A DNA stretch of 64,000 nt from Duganella sp. BuS-21. Lineage in GTDB: Bacteria > Pseudomonadota > Gammaproteobacteria > Burkholderiales > Burkholderiaceae_D. Under the pieces are notes generated by a model. It saw nothing but the letters and a program-made list of their open reading frames with translations. It did not search any database and was not told where the DNA came from. Shown here piece by piece: positions 52,818 to 62,337 of this stretch. Both the position numbers and the translations under genes were made by a program. The stretch lies in the NCBI GenBank assembly GCA_041874725.1, contig CP097466.1, positions 930,001 to 994,000 on the forward strand, written 5' to 3'. The stretch's first letter is position 1. Every line of letters begins with the position of its first letter.

Positions 52818-54353
52818 TTAGCCCAAAAACAGCTTGTAGACCGGGTTCTGGCTTTCATCCCAGTAACGGTAGCCCAGCGTCGCCAGGAACTGGGCGAAGT
52901 CGCCCATTTCTTCCGGCGGCACCTGCAGGCCGATCACGATGCGGCCGACGTCGCCGCCCTGGCTGCGGTAGTGGCACAGCGAGATATTCCAGTTCGGCGC
53001 CATCGAATCGAGGAAGCGCATCAGCGCGCCCGGACGCTCGGGGAACTCGAAGCGGTACAGCAGCTCGTTGTCGGCCAGCGCGCTCTTGCCGCCCACCAGA
53101 TGGCGCAAGTGGGTCTTGGCCAGCTCGTCGTGGGTCAGGTCGAGCGCCTTGAAGCCGTGCTCCTCGAAGCGGCGGGTCAGCGCGCCGGACTCGTTGCGGT
53201 CGGCGATCTGCACGCCGCAGAACACATGGGCGTCGTCCTTGTCGCTGATGCGGTAGGTGAACTCGGTGACATTGCGTCCGCCCACCAGCTGGCACAGGCG
53301 CTTGAAGCTGCCGCGCTGTTCCGGCAGGGTCACCGCGAACAGCGCTTCGCGCGCTTCGCCGAGCTCGGCGCGTTCGGCCACAAAGCGCAGGCGGTCGAAG
53401 TTCATATTGGCGCCACAGGCGATGGTGATCAGGGTTTCGTTCTTGATCGGATCCTTGGTCAGCGCGGCGCGTTCGATATAGGCCTTGGCGCCGGCGATGG
53501 CCAGCGCGCCGGCCGGTTCCAGAATGCTGCGGGTGTCGGTGAACACATCCTTGATGGCGGCGCTGATGGCGTCGGTATCGACGATGATGATGTCGTCCAC
53601 GTACTGCTGCGTCAGACGGAAGGTTTCCTCGCCCACCAGGCGCACGGCGGTGCCGTCCGAGAACAGGCCGACATCGGTCAGCGTCACGCGTTCGCCGGCC
53701 TTGATGCTGCGCGCCATGGCGTCTGAATCGAAGGTCTGCACGCCGATGATTTTGATGTCGGGGCGGATCGCCTTGACGTAGGCGGCCACGCCGGAGATCA
53801 GGCCGCCGCCGCCGATGGCAACGAAGATGGCGTGGATCGGGCCCGAGTGCTGGCGCAGGATTTCCATGCCGATGGTGCCCTGGCCGGCGATCACGTCCGG
53901 ATCGTCGAACGGGTGGACGAAGGTCAGCGCCTGTTCCTTTTCCAGGGTCAGGGCGTGGTTGTAGGCGTCGGTGTAGGACTCGCCGTGCAGCACCACTTCG
54001 ACGTCGGCGCCGCCGCGCGCCTTGACGGCGTCGATCTTGACCTGCGGCGTGGTGGTCGGCATGACGATCAGCGCGCGGCAGCCGAGCTTGGCGGCCGACA
54101 GCGCCACGCCCTGGGCGTGGTTGCCGGCCGAGGCGCAAATCACGCCGCGCTTGCGTTGGGCGTCGCTCAAGTGGGCCATCTTGTTGTAGGCGCCGCGAAT
54201 CTTGAAGCTGAACACGCTCTGCATGTCCTCGCGCTTGAAGTAAATTCGGTTCTCGAAACGCTGCGACAGGGTCGGCGCGAGTTCCAGCGGGGTTTCATCA
54301 GCCACGTCGTAGACGCGGGCGGTCAGGATTTTCTTCAGATAGTCGGTCGTCAT
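52818..54353 (-). CDS. ilvA: Threonine ammonia-lyase, biosynthetic
   Basis: PLP enzyme converting threonine to 2-oxobutanoate, the first step of isoleucine synthesis. The ATG at 54353 (MTTDYLKKILTARVYDVADE) gives 511 aa. The PLP lysine is Lys51 in FSFKIRGAYNK; SAGNHAQGVA and the glycine-rich phosphate loop GGGGLISGVAAY follow. Two C-terminal ACT-like domains (about residues 335-511) are the isoleucine/valine-sensing region, so the enzyme should be feedback-inhibited. It stands alone, divergent from the YqaA gene. Confidence 0.95.
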   Translation of the reverse strand: MTTDYLKKILTARVYDVADETPLELAPTLSQRFENRIYFKREDMQSVFSFKIRGAYNKMAHLSDAQRKRGVICASAGNHAQGVALSAAKLGCRALIVMPTTTPQVKIDAVKARGGADVEVVLHGESYTDAYNHALTLEKEQALTFVHPFDDPDVIAGQGTIGMEILRQHSGPIHAIFVAIGGGGLISGVAAYVKAIRPDIKIIGVQTFDSDAMARSIKAGERVTLTDVGLFSDGTAVRLVGEETFRLTQQYVDDIIIVDTDAISAAIKDVFTDTRSILEPAGALAIAGAKAYIERAALTKDPIKNETLITIACGANMNFDRLRFVAERAELGEAREALFAVTLPEQRGSFKRLCQLVGGRNVTEFTYRISDKDDAHVFCGVQIADRNESGALTRRFEEHGFKALDLTHDELAKTHLRHLVGGKSALADNELLYRFEFPERPGALMRFLDSMAPNWNISLCHYRSQGGDVGRIVIGLQVPPEEMGDFAQFLATLGYRYWDESQNPVYKLFLG

Positions 54354-54518
54354 GGTATGCAAGCAAAGTGGTTCGGAGGGGCTTCGATGCTAACTATCCG
54401 GCGGGTGACCGGGTGGAGCAGGGGCGCAGATCCTGGCGGGTGGGCTCGGATCGGACTGTTCAATCGTGCGGTGTGGGAATCATTATAATGGCTGCTTTCC
54501 TCTCCCGCGCACTTAACG

Positions 54519-55010
54519 ATGATCGAATCCGCAATTAGCTGGCTGCTGCTGGTGCTGGCCGCGCCGGCGGTGGGCCTGACGTCGGTCTTCGTCATCGCCC
54601 TGGTCTCGGCCACCTTGGTGCCACTGGGCTCGGAACCGGCGGTGTTTGCCGTGATCAAGGCCAATCCGGCCATGTTCTGGAGCGCCATCTTTGTCGCCAC
54701 CATCGGCAATACCCTGGGCGGCGCCATCGACTACTACATCGGCTGGCAGGCCAAGCAGAGCTTTTCCAAGGAGCGCAAGAGCCGCTGGTTCCACTGGCTG
54801 GAGCGCTATGGCGCCAAGACCATGCTGTTGGCCTGGCTGCCGGGCGTAGGCGATCCGCTGTGCACGCTGGGCGGCTGGCTCAAGCTGCCGTTCTGGCCCA
54901 GCCTCGGCTATATGGCGATCGGGAAATTCCTGCGCTACCTCAGCATGACCTCGCTGCTGTTGTACGTGCCGGACGGCGTGTGGCGCCGGATCGGGCAGTT
55001 GATGAGCTAA
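54519..55010 (+). CDS. YqaA-like small membrane protein (VTT/DedA-related)
   Basis: A 163-aa inner-membrane protein with about four helices. SATLVPLGSEPAVFAVIKAN, TIGNTLGGAIDYYIGW and LLAWLPGVGDPLCTLGGWLK match the YqaA pattern, a short relative of DedA/VTT flippase-like proteins with re-entrant segments. The function is unknown, possibly envelope lipid handling. It is transcribed from the ilvA divergent gap and followed by a 221-bp non-coding stretch. Confidence 0.82.
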   Translation: MIESAISWLLLVLAAPAVGLTSVFVIALVSATLVPLGSEPAVFAVIKANPAMFWSAIFVATIGNTLGGAIDYYIGWQAKQSFSKERKSRWFHWLERYGAKTMLLAWLPGVGDPLCTLGGWLKLPFWPSLGYMAIGKFLRYLSMTSLLLYVPDGVWRRIGQLMS

Positions 55011-55231
55011 TTTGGTGCAAGTGATACTATTGCCGCATAAGCTTATGTGTAAATTTAATTCAATTTGGCACGCCTGTTGAGCAGGATATTGCTGTCTGAT
55101 CAGGGGATTTTCGAATATTCGCCCGGTTTTACGATTTTGCAGAGTCCCTTGAATACCTAAGGCTGTTCCCGCGTGGTGCGCCGCAATAGGCTAGAATGAC
55201 CCTCCCGGTGTCTGTCTAAAGTCCCTGCATA

Positions 55232-58200
55232 ATGAACGCCCCTGCACAAATTCAAGCTCTGCTGGCGGAAACGCCTCACGGTCCGGAGGCCACGCGCCTG
55301 CGGGAAATTCCTTATAACTACACGTCGTTTTCCGATCGCGAGATCGTCATCCGGCTGCTGGGCGAGGAATCGTGGAGTTTGCTGGACGTGCTGCGCGGCG
55401 CCCGCCAGACCGGCCGTTCGGCGCGCATGTTGTACGAGGTGCTGGGCGATATCTGGGCCGTGCGCCGCAATCCTTATTTGCAGGACGACCTGCTGGATAA
55501 CCCGAAGCGCCGCCAGGAACTGATCAACGCGCTGCATCACCGTCTGGGCGAGGTGGACAAGCGCCGCCTGACCGTGGACGACAGCGGCGCCGAGGCCGAC
55601 GAAGCGGCGCGCCTGCGCAGCGCCAACGTGGCCAAGCTGCTGCGCGCGGCCAGCAAGGCCGTGGCCGACTTCGGCGAAGAATTCAAGCAGGTCTACGACT
55701 TGCGCAAACGCACCACCAAGATCCTCGGCCGCTACACCGACAAGCACAATGTCTGCTTCGACGGCATGAAGCGCATCTCGCACGTGACCGACGCCACCGA
55801 CTGGCGCGTCGAATATCCGTTCGTGGTGCTGACCCCGGACACGGAAGAAGAAATGGCCGGCCTGGTCAAGGGCTGTATCGAACTCGGGCTGACCATCATC
55901 CCGCGCGGCGGCGGCACCGGCTACACCGGCGGCGCCATTCCGCTGACGCCGATGTCGGCCGTCATCAACACCGAGAAGCTGCTGAACATGGGCGCGGTGG
56001 AGATGAAAGTGCTGCCGGGCTTGGACCGCGAGTACGCCACCATCTACACCGGCGCCGGCGTTATCACCAATAAAGTTTCCGAAGCGGCCGAGAAGGCCGG
56101 CTTCGTGTTCGCGGTCGATCCGACCTCGGCCCACGCTTCCTGCATCGGCGGCAATATCGCCATGAATGCGGGCGGCAAGAAGGCCGTGCTGTGGGGCACG
56201 GCGCTGGACAACCTGGCCTCGTGGCGCATGGTCGATCCGCAGGGCGACTGGCTGGAAGTCACGCGCCTCGATCACAACCTGTCCAAGATCCACGACACGC
56301 CGCTGGCCCGCTTCAAGCTGGAGTGGACCCATCCGACCGCCAAGGGCGAGTCCAAGGGCGCACCGTTCAAGACCGAGATCCTGGAAATCGCAGGCCGCAA
56401 GTTCCGCAAGGAAGGCCTGGGCAAGGACGTGACCGACAAGTTCCTGTCCGGCCTGCCGGGCATCCAGAAAGAGGGGTGCGACGGCCTGATCACCTCGGGC
56501 CGCTGGATTCTGCACAAGATGCCGAAGTTCACCCGCACCGTCTGCCTGGAGTTCTTCGGCCAGGCACGCGATGCGATTCCGTCGATCGTGGAAATCAAGG
56601 ATTACCTGGACGGCCTGCCGGCCAAGGGCGAACAGTTCGCTTCGCTGCGCCTGGCCGGTCTGGAGCACCTGGACGAGCGCTACCTGCGTGCGGTCGGCTA
56701 CGCCACCAAATCGAAACGCGGCGTGCTGCCGAAGATGGCGCTGTTCGGCGACATCGTCGGCGACGATGAAAACGCCGTGGCGCAAGCCGCCTCGGAAGTG
56801 GTGCGCATCGCCAATACCCGCGTGGGCGAGGGCTTTGTCGCTGTCAGCCCGGAAACGCGCAAGAAATTCTGGCTCGACCGCGCCCGCACCGCCGCCATCG
56901 CCAAGCACACCAACGCCTTCAAGATCAACGAAGACGTGGTGATTCCGCTCAACCGCATGGGCGAGTACACCGACGGCATCGAGCGCATCAACATCGAACT
57001 GTCGATCAAGAACAAGCTGCAACTGGTCGATGAGCTGCAGGCTTTCTTCGCCGCCGGCAATCTGCCGATCGGCAAGAGCGACGACGCCGACGACAGCGTG
57101 GGCGACGCCGAAATGCTGGGCGACCGTCAGCAACAGGCCGAAGCGCTGCTGACGCAAGTCCATGCGCGCTGGACCTATCTGCTGGCCGAGCTCGATAAGC
57201 CATTGACGGCCATCACCGCCGCGCTGGCATCGCACGGCATGGACCGCTTGCTGCCGGTGTTTGAAGAACGCCTGAAAACCCAGCCGGACGCCACCCTGTT
57301 CGACGTGGTGCAGGACCGTACCATCCGCGTCACGTGGAAACAGGAAATCCGCGCCCAGCTGCGTCAGATCTTCAACGGCGCCGCTTACAAGCTGATCCTG
57401 GACGAAGCGACCGCCATCCACAAGCGCGTGCTGCGCGGCCGCGTATTCGTGGCGCTGCACATGCACGCCGGCGACGGCAATGTGCACACCAACTTGCCGG
57501 TCAACTCGGATCATTACGAAATGCTGCAACTGGCGCACAAGGCCGTGGCGCGCATCATGACCCTGGCCCGTTCGCTGAACGGCGTGATCTCGGGCGAGCA
57601 CGGCATCGGCATCACCAAGCTGGAGTTCCTGAACGAGGATGAAATCGGCCCGTTCCGCGAATACAAGCTGCGCGTCGATCCGGAAGGCCGCTTCAACAAG
57701 GGCAAGCTGTTGAATCTGGACGGCCTGGAAGCCGATCTGCGCAACGCCTACACGCCGTCGTTCGGCCTGATGGGGCATGAATCGCTGATCATGCAGCAGA
57801 GCGATATCGGCGAAATCGCCAACAGCGTCAAGGACTGCCTGCGTTGCGGCAAGTGCAAACCCGTTTGCTCTACGCATGTGCCGCGCGCCAATCTGCTGTA
57901 CTCGCCGCGCGACAAGATCCTGGCGACGTCGTCGCTGATCGAAGCCTTCCTGTACGAAGAGCAGACCCGTCGCGGCATCTCGATCAAGCACTGGGAAGAA
58001 TTCGAGGACGTGGCGGATCACTGCACGGTCTGTCACAAGTGCGTGACACCCTGTCCGGTCAACATCGACTTCGGCGACGTGTCGATGAATATGCGCAACC
58101 TGCTGCGCAAGATGGACAAGCGCTCCTTCAATCCGGGCAAGGCGGCGGCCATGTTCTACCTGAACGCCACCGACCCTGCCACCATCAACGCCACCCGCGC

Positions 58201-59248
58201 GGCGATGGTCGGTCTCGGCTACAAGGCGCAGCGCCTGGGCAATGACTTGCTGAAGAAATTCGCCAAGAAGCAGACCAAGGCGCCGCCGCCGAGCGTGGGC
58301 AAGCCGAAGGTGCGCGAGCAGGTGATCCACTTCATCAACAAGAAGATGCCGGGCAACCTGCCGAAGAAAACCGCGCGCGCGCTGCTCGATATCGAGGACG
58401 ACAAGGTCATCCCGATCATCCGCAATCCGAAGACCACCACGGCCGATACGGAAGCGGTGTTCTACTTCCCGGGCTGCGGTTCGGAGCGTTTGTTCTCGCA
58501 GGTTGGCCTGGCGACCCAGGCCATGCTGTGGGAAGTGGGCGTGCAGACCGTGCTGCCGCCGGGCTATCTGTGCTGCGGTTATCCGCAACGCGGCGCCGGC
58601 CAGTACGACAAGGCCGACAAGATGATGACGGACAACCGCGTGCTGTTCCACCGCATGGCGAACACGCTCAACTATCTGGACATCAAGACCGTGCTGGTCT
58701 CGTGCGGCACTTGCTACGACCAACTGGCCACCTACGAGTTCGACAAGATCTTCCCTGGCTGCCGCATCATGGACATCCATGAATATCTGAACGAGAAACA
58801 GGTCAGGCTGGAAGGCGTGACCGGTACGCGCTATATGTACCACGAGCCATGCCATACGCCGATGAAGCTGCAGGAGGCGACCAAGACCGTCAACTCGCTG
58901 ATCCAGACGCACGACAACGTCAAGATCGAGAAGAACGACCGCTGCTGCGGCGACTCGGGCACGCTGATGGTGGCGCGTCCGGACATTTCGACGCAGGTGC
59001 GCTTCCGCAAGGAAGAGGAAGTTATCAAGGGCGCCGACAAGCTGCGTGCCGATGGCTTCGACGGCGAAGTCAAGATTCTGACGAGCTGCCCGGCCTGCCT
59101 GGGCGGCGTGTCGCGCTACAGCGAAGATGCCGGCACCACCGCCGATTACATCGTGGTGGAGATCGCCAAGCATCTGCTGGGCGAGAACTGGATGCCTGAG
59201 TATGTGAAGCGCGCCAATGAAGGCGGCATCGAGCGGGTGCTGGTGTAA
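55232..59248 (+). CDS. FAD-linked oxidase fused to Fe-S/CCG domains, with DUF3683 N-terminus
   Basis: A 1338-aa flavin and iron-sulfur oxidoreductase. Residues about 1-190 are DUF3683. A PCMH FAD-binding domain follows ([20 protein letters not shown] near residue 225, [14 protein letters not shown]). A FAD-oxidase C domain ends with [16 protein letters not shown]. Two [4Fe-4S] clusters are in [19 protein letters not shown] and [20 protein letters not shown] domains follow ([37 protein letters not shown]). This resembles the GlcD/Dld and GlpC/LldE building blocks on one chain, so a 2-hydroxyacid such as D-lactate or glycolate is a plausible substrate. Stop abuts the HIT gene start. Confidence 0.9.
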   Translation: MNAPAQIQALLAETPHGPEATRLREIPYNYTSFSDREIVIRLLGEESWSLLDVLRGARQTGRSARMLYEVLGDIWAVRRNPYLQDDLLDNPKRRQELINALHHRLGEVDKRRLTVDDSGAEADEAARLRSANVAKLLRAASKAVADFGEEFKQVYDLRKRTTKILGRYTDKHNVCFDGMKRISHVTDATDWRVEYPFVVLTPDTEEEMAGLVKGCIELGLTIIPRGGGTGYTGGAIPLTPMSAVINTEKLLNMGAVEMKVLPGLDREYATIYTGAGVITNKVSEAAEKAGFVFAVDPTSAHASCIGGNIAMNAGGKKAVLWGTALDNLASWRMVDPQGDWLEVTRLDHNLSKIHDTPLARFKLEWTHPTAKGESKGAPFKTEILEIAGRKFRKEGLGKDVTDKFLSGLPGIQKEGCDGLITSGRWILHKMPKFTRTVCLEFFGQARDAIPSIVEIKDYLDGLPAKGEQFASLRLAGLEHLDERYLRAVGYATKSKRGVLPKMALFGDIVGDDENAVAQAASEVVRIANTRVGEGFVAVSPETRKKFWLDRARTAAIAKHTNAFKINEDVVIPLNRMGEYTDGIERINIELSIKNKLQLVDELQAFFAAGNLPIGKSDDADDSVGDAEMLGDRQQQAEALLTQVHARWTYLLAELDKPLTAITAALASHGMDRLLPVFEERLKTQPDATLFDVVQDRTIRVTWKQEIRAQLRQIFNGAAYKLILDEATAIHKRVLRGRVFVALHMHAGDGNVHTNLPVNSDHYEMLQLAHKAVARIMTLARSLNGVISGEHGIGITKLEFLNEDEIGPFREYKLRVDPEGRFNKGKLLNLDGLEADLRNAYTPSFGLMGHESLIMQQSDIGEIANSVKDCLRCGKCKPVCSTHVPRANLLYSPRDKILATSSLIEAFLYEEQTRRGISIKHWEEFEDVADHCTVCHKCVTPCPVNIDFGDVSMNMRNLLRKMDKRSFNPGKAAAMFYLNATDPATINATRAAMVGLGYKAQRLGNDLLKKFAKKQTKAPPPSVGKPKVREQVIHFINKKMPGNLPKKTARALLDIEDDKVIPIIRNPKTTTADTEAVFYFPGCGSERLFSQVGLATQAMLWEVGVQTVLPPGYLCCGYPQRGAGQYDKADKMMTDNRVLFHRMANTLNYLDIKTVLVSCGTCYDQLATYEFDKIFPGCRIMDIHEYLNEKQVRLEGVTGTRYMYHEPCHTPMKLQEATKTVNSLIQTHDNVKIEKNDRCCGDSGTLMVARPDISTQVRFRKEEEVIKGADKLRADGFDGEVKILTSCPACLGGVSRYSEDAGTTADYIVVEIAKHLLGENWMPEYVKRANEGGIERVLV

Positions 59249-59680
59249 ATGGCCTGCGATCTGTGCAATTTGCTGACGGCGCCGGGCACGGCGCGGATCT
59301 GGGGCGATCACCAGCTGTCGGTGATCGCCGTGGACGAGGCGGAGTATCCGGGCTTTACGCGGGTGGTGTGGAATGCGCACGTCAAGGAAATGACTGACCT
59401 GTCGCCGGCCGAGCGCGTGCGCGTGATGGAGGTGGTGTGGGCGGTGGAGTCGGCGCAGCGCGAGGTGATGGCGCCGGAAAAGATCAATCTGGCCAGTTTT
59501 GGTAATATGACGCCGCACGTGCATTGGCACGTTATCCCGCGTTACCGCGACGATGCGCACTTCCCGAACCCGACCTGGGCGACGGCTCAGCGTTCTTCGT
59601 CGGCGGAAGTGCTGGCTGAGCGCAGCGCGCTGTTGCCGGCATTGCACGCAGCCATCGTCGAGAAAGTGAAAGCATTATGA
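59249..59680 (+). CDS. HIT family protein
   Basis: A 143-aa histidine-triad nucleotide-binding protein. The triad is in MTPHVHWHVIPRY near residue 90, a HxHxHxx form. The N-terminus MACDLCNLLTAP carries a Cys pair that could bind zinc, as in some HIT proteins. Members hydrolyse nucleotide phosphoramidates or dinucleotides; the exact substrate is not evident. It begins directly after the oxidoreductase stop and overlaps the DUF971 gene by 4 bp. Confidence 0.88.
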   Translation: MACDLCNLLTAPGTARIWGDHQLSVIAVDEAEYPGFTRVVWNAHVKEMTDLSPAERVRVMEVVWAVESAQREVMAPEKINLASFGNMTPHVHWHVIPRYRDDAHFPNPTWATAQRSSSAEVLAERSALLPALHAAIVEKVKAL

Positions 59681-60126
59681 GCAGCAAACCTGTCCCAACC
59701 GCTCTGACGGTCCACAACAAATCCAGGGTGTTGGACGTGGAATTCAATGATGGCCAGTCGTTTTCGATTCCATTCGAACTGATGCGCGTGTATTCGCCGT
59801 CGGCCGAGGTGATGGGACATGGTCCGGGGCAGGAAGTGCTACAGGTCGGCAAGCGTGAAGTGGGCATCGCCGGCATCGAGCCGGTAGGCAACTACGCGGT
59901 GCAGCCGACCTTCTCGGACGGTCACAACACCGGCATCTTCACCTGGGAATACCTGTACAAGCTGGGCAGCCAGAAAGATGTGCTGTGGACGACCTATATG
60001 GACCGCCTGCACGCCTCCGGCTTCGAAGGCGACAGCGGCCGCGAAACCGGCGTCTCGCTCACCGGCCCGTCGACCACGCATCAGCACGGTGGTGGCGGTT
60101 GCGGCAGCGGCGGCTGCAAGCACTAA
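59677..60126 (+). CDS. DUF971 (gamma-butyrobetaine-hydroxylase N-terminal-like) protein
   Basis: A 149-aa cytoplasmic protein with one DUF971 domain: VLDVEFNDGQSFSIPFELMR and YAVQPTFSDGHNTGIFTWEY are typical. The C-terminus is a Gly/Cys/His-rich tail (HQHGGGGCGSGGCKH) that looks metal-binding. DUF971 proteins are linked to Fe-S cluster or iron handling in some species, which would suit the Fe-S oxidoreductase upstream. It overlaps the HIT gene in an ATGA junction and is the third gene of that operon. Confidence 0.85.
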   Translation: MSSKPVPTALTVHNKSRVLDVEFNDGQSFSIPFELMRVYSPSAEVMGHGPGQEVLQVGKREVGIAGIEPVGNYAVQPTFSDGHNTGIFTWEYLYKLGSQKDVLWTTYMDRLHASGFEGDSGRETGVSLTGPSTTHQHGGGGCGSGGCKH

Positions 60127-60166
60127 GCCTCACGGCGTCACCTGATCGCGCATCACATACAAACCT

Positions 60167-61072
60167 CTACTTCGGTTGCCAGGTCCAGACGCGGCTGGCG
60201 ATGTTGACGGCTTTGGGGATCAGCTTCTGCTGGTAGAACAGGTCGGCCACGCGCTGCTGGTTGGCGGCGATGTCCGGCGTCACCGGCGTGGCGCCGAAGC
60301 GCGTGCGTTGCATCCAGGTGGCGATGATGTCCGCCGGTACGCCGGTCTGCTGCGCCAGCAGGGCGCTCACTTCTTTTTGATGCGCGCTGGCCCATTGGCC
60401 GGTCAGCCGCACCTGCTCAAGCAAGCTCGAAACCAGTTGCGGCGACTGTTCCACGAATTTGCGCGAGGCGAGGTAGAAGCCATTGGCTTGCGGCAGTCCG
60501 GTGTAGTCGCTCAGCACGCGCACCTGATAGGCCTTCTGCGCCGAGGCGAAGTAGGGATCCCACACCACCCACGCATCAATGCCGCCGCTGACAAACGCCG
60601 CCCGCGCATCGGATGGCGACAGATAGATCGGCGTGATGTCGCTGAACTTCAAGCCCGCTTTCTGCAAGGCGGAAGCCAGCAGGAAGTGCGAGCCGGAGCC
60701 CTTCTGGAACGCCACCCGCTTGCCCTTCAAATCGGCCACTGTGCGCACCGGCGAATCCTTGGGCACGAACAGCGCTTCGCTGTTCACCGGCGCCGGCTCC
60801 GCTCCCACGTACAGCAAGTCCACGCCGCCGGCCTGCGCAAACACCGGCGGCGGTGCGCCCGTGCTGCCGAAATCGATGCTGCCGGCGTTGAGCGCCTCCA
60901 GCATCTGCGGGCCGGCCGGGAATTCGATCCACTTGATCGTATGCCCCGGCAGCGACACGCCCTGCGTCTTCATCATGCTCAGCAAGCCGGCGCTTTTCTG
61001 AAAGCCGATCTTGATCTCCGTTGCTTGCGACAGCAGCGGAAGCGCTAACAGTATGTAAATCCATTTTTTCAT
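60167..61072 (-). CDS. ABC transporter substrate-binding protein, aliphatic sulfonate (SsuA) type
   Basis: A 301-aa periplasmic solute-binding protein with signal peptide MKKWIYILLALPLLSQA. The NMT1/SsuA pattern is clear: TEIKIGFQKSAGLLSMMKTQ, FPAGPQMLEALNAGSIDFGS and GSGSHFLLASALQKAGL. It should bind sulfonates, sulfate esters or similar anions. No permease or ATPase gene is adjacent. It is 10 bp behind the LacI gene and transcribed with it, unusual for sulfonate transport, which is commonly controlled by LysR-type Cbl/CysB proteins. Confidence 0.88.
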   Translation of the reverse strand: MKKWIYILLALPLLSQATEIKIGFQKSAGLLSMMKTQGVSLPGHTIKWIEFPAGPQMLEALNAGSIDFGSTGAPPPVFAQAGGVDLLYVGAEPAPVNSEALFVPKDSPVRTVADLKGKRVAFQKGSGSHFLLASALQKAGLKFSDITPIYLSPSDARAAFVSGGIDAWVVWDPYFASAQKAYQVRVLSDYTGLPQANGFYLASRKFVEQSPQLVSSLLEQVRLTGQWASAHQKEVSALLAQQTGVPADIIATWMQRTRFGATPVTPDIAANQQRVADLFYQQKLIPKAVNIASRVWTWQPK

Positions 61073-61082
61073 CAGTGAGTCC

Positions 61083-62135
61083 TTATGCGCTTTCGCGCTC
61101 TATCAATTCGCAGGCCAGCAGGTTCAGACGCGAGTCCTGTGTCGATGCGGGCAGCACGCCCAGTTGTTCCAATATGCGCAGCGCGGCGATCTCGCCGATT
61201 TCGCGGCCCGGTGGACGGATGGTGGTCAGGCTGGGCAGCAGCAGCGGCGAAAACGCGTAGTCGCCAAAGCCTACGATCGCGCATTGCTGCGGGATCTTCA
61301 GGCCGGCCCGCTGGCCCGCCAGCAAAGCGCCCGCCGCCAGATTGTCGTTGGCGAAGATGATGGCTTCGGCCGGCCGCGCGCGCCGCGCCGGCGACAAGGC
61401 CAACGCTTTAATCGCCTGCTTGCCGGCGTCGAACGGCGCTTCCGCCGTGGGCGCGTAAATGATCGGCTCCAGGCCATGGTCGCGCATCACCGACGCGTAA
61501 CCGTCGCTACGGTCCACCGCGCTCAAGTCGCCTTTCAGGCTGTTCAGAACAAAGGCGATGCGGCGGTAGCCCTTGGCGTACAAGTAGCGCGCCGCCTGCT
61601 CGCCCACCGCGTTGTTGGAGTAGCCGACCTGTATAGGCTTGCGGCGCGGCTGGTAGTCCCAGGTTTCGACCACGGGGATGCCGGCGGTGGACAGCAGCTT
61701 CTCTGTGGCGCGGTTGTGGAAGCGGCCCACCACCGCCAGCGCGGCCGGCTTCCAGCCGAGGAAGGCGCGCACCGCGTTCTCTTCCTGCTTGGCCGAGAAA
61801 TAGCTGGAGGCCAGCAGCAGCTGGTAGCCGTGGCGGTTCAAGGTATCGCTGAAGGTCTGGATGGTGTGGGCGAAGATCGGCCCGGAGATGTTCGGGATCA
61901 CCATGCCCACCACACGTCCATGTGCGGACGCCAGGCCGCTGGCCGCCAGGTTGGGCACGTAGCCCAACTCCTTCACCGCCGCCGCGATGCGCGCACTGCG
62001 CGCGGCCGCCACGCGTCCCGGCTCGGTGAAGTAGCGCGACACCGTGATCGATCCGACCTCCGCCAGGCGGGCCACGTCGTGGATGGTGGCGCGGCCCGAT
62101 CCACGTCGTTTTCTTGGTGCTGTTGGTTCGCTCAT
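61083..62135 (-). CDS. LacI-family transcriptional regulator
   Basis: A 350-aa repressor-type regulator. The N-terminal helix-turn-helix is ATIHDVARLAEVGSITVSRY, followed by hinge helix residues PNLAASGLAS; the periplasmic-binding-like ligand domain contains VVGMVIPNISGPIFA and GYRRIAFVL, and IIFANDNLAAGALLAGQR. The ligand is probably a sugar or similar small molecule, not identified. It is divergent from the TonB receptor; a perfect palindrome GGTACCGGTACC in the gap is the likely operator. The HTH resembles the GntR-like subgroup. Confidence 0.92.
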   Translation of the reverse strand: MSEPTAPRKRRGSGRATIHDVARLAEVGSITVSRYFTEPGRVAAARSARIAAAVKELGYVPNLAASGLASAHGRVVGMVIPNISGPIFAHTIQTFSDTLNRHGYQLLLASSYFSAKQEENAVRAFLGWKPAALAVVGRFHNRATEKLLSTAGIPVVETWDYQPRRKPIQVGYSNNAVGEQAARYLYAKGYRRIAFVLNSLKGDLSAVDRSDGYASVMRDHGLEPIIYAPTAEAPFDAGKQAIKALALSPARRARPAEAIIFANDNLAAGALLAGQRAGLKIPQQCAIVGFGDYAFSPLLLPSLTTIRPPGREIGEIAALRILEQLGVLPASTQDSRLNLLACELIERESA

Positions 62136-62216
62136 TTGCGCTTATTCCGAAATAACATATCGATGATTTTTTTAATTCTTTGACTTCGATCCAGCCCGCC
62201 GCGACACTAAAAAAAG

Positions 62217-62228
62217 GGTACCGGTACC
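62217..62228. promoter_or_regulatory. Perfect 12-bp palindrome, LacI operator candidate
   Basis: GGTACCGGTACC is self-complementary with a central CG and lies in the 202-bp gap between the LacI gene (start 62135) and the TonB receptor (start 62338). It resembles known GntR/LacI operators such as those with TACCGGTA cores. Short A and T runs flank it. Confidence 0.65.
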
Positions 62229-62337
62229 ACTTTTATTGTAGCGAACCACTTCTCGCACACTAAGCTGGTTCTTCGCCGATCAAAGCAGGTTTTCCGTATA
62301 TGGCGCAAAGGGCGCTTTCAAATCAAGGGATCACAGC

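Noticed and set aside
55066..55080. Sigma-54-like -24/-12 element upstream of the FAD oxidoreductase
   Set aside because: TGGCACG is a good -24 half, but the -12 half reads TTGA instead of TTGC, so the essential GC is missing.
55157..59647. 1496-codon open frame opposite the FAD oxidoreductase
   Set aside because: It is a mirror of a high-GC gene with strong third-position bias; the translation is rich in His/Arg/Val and has no domains.
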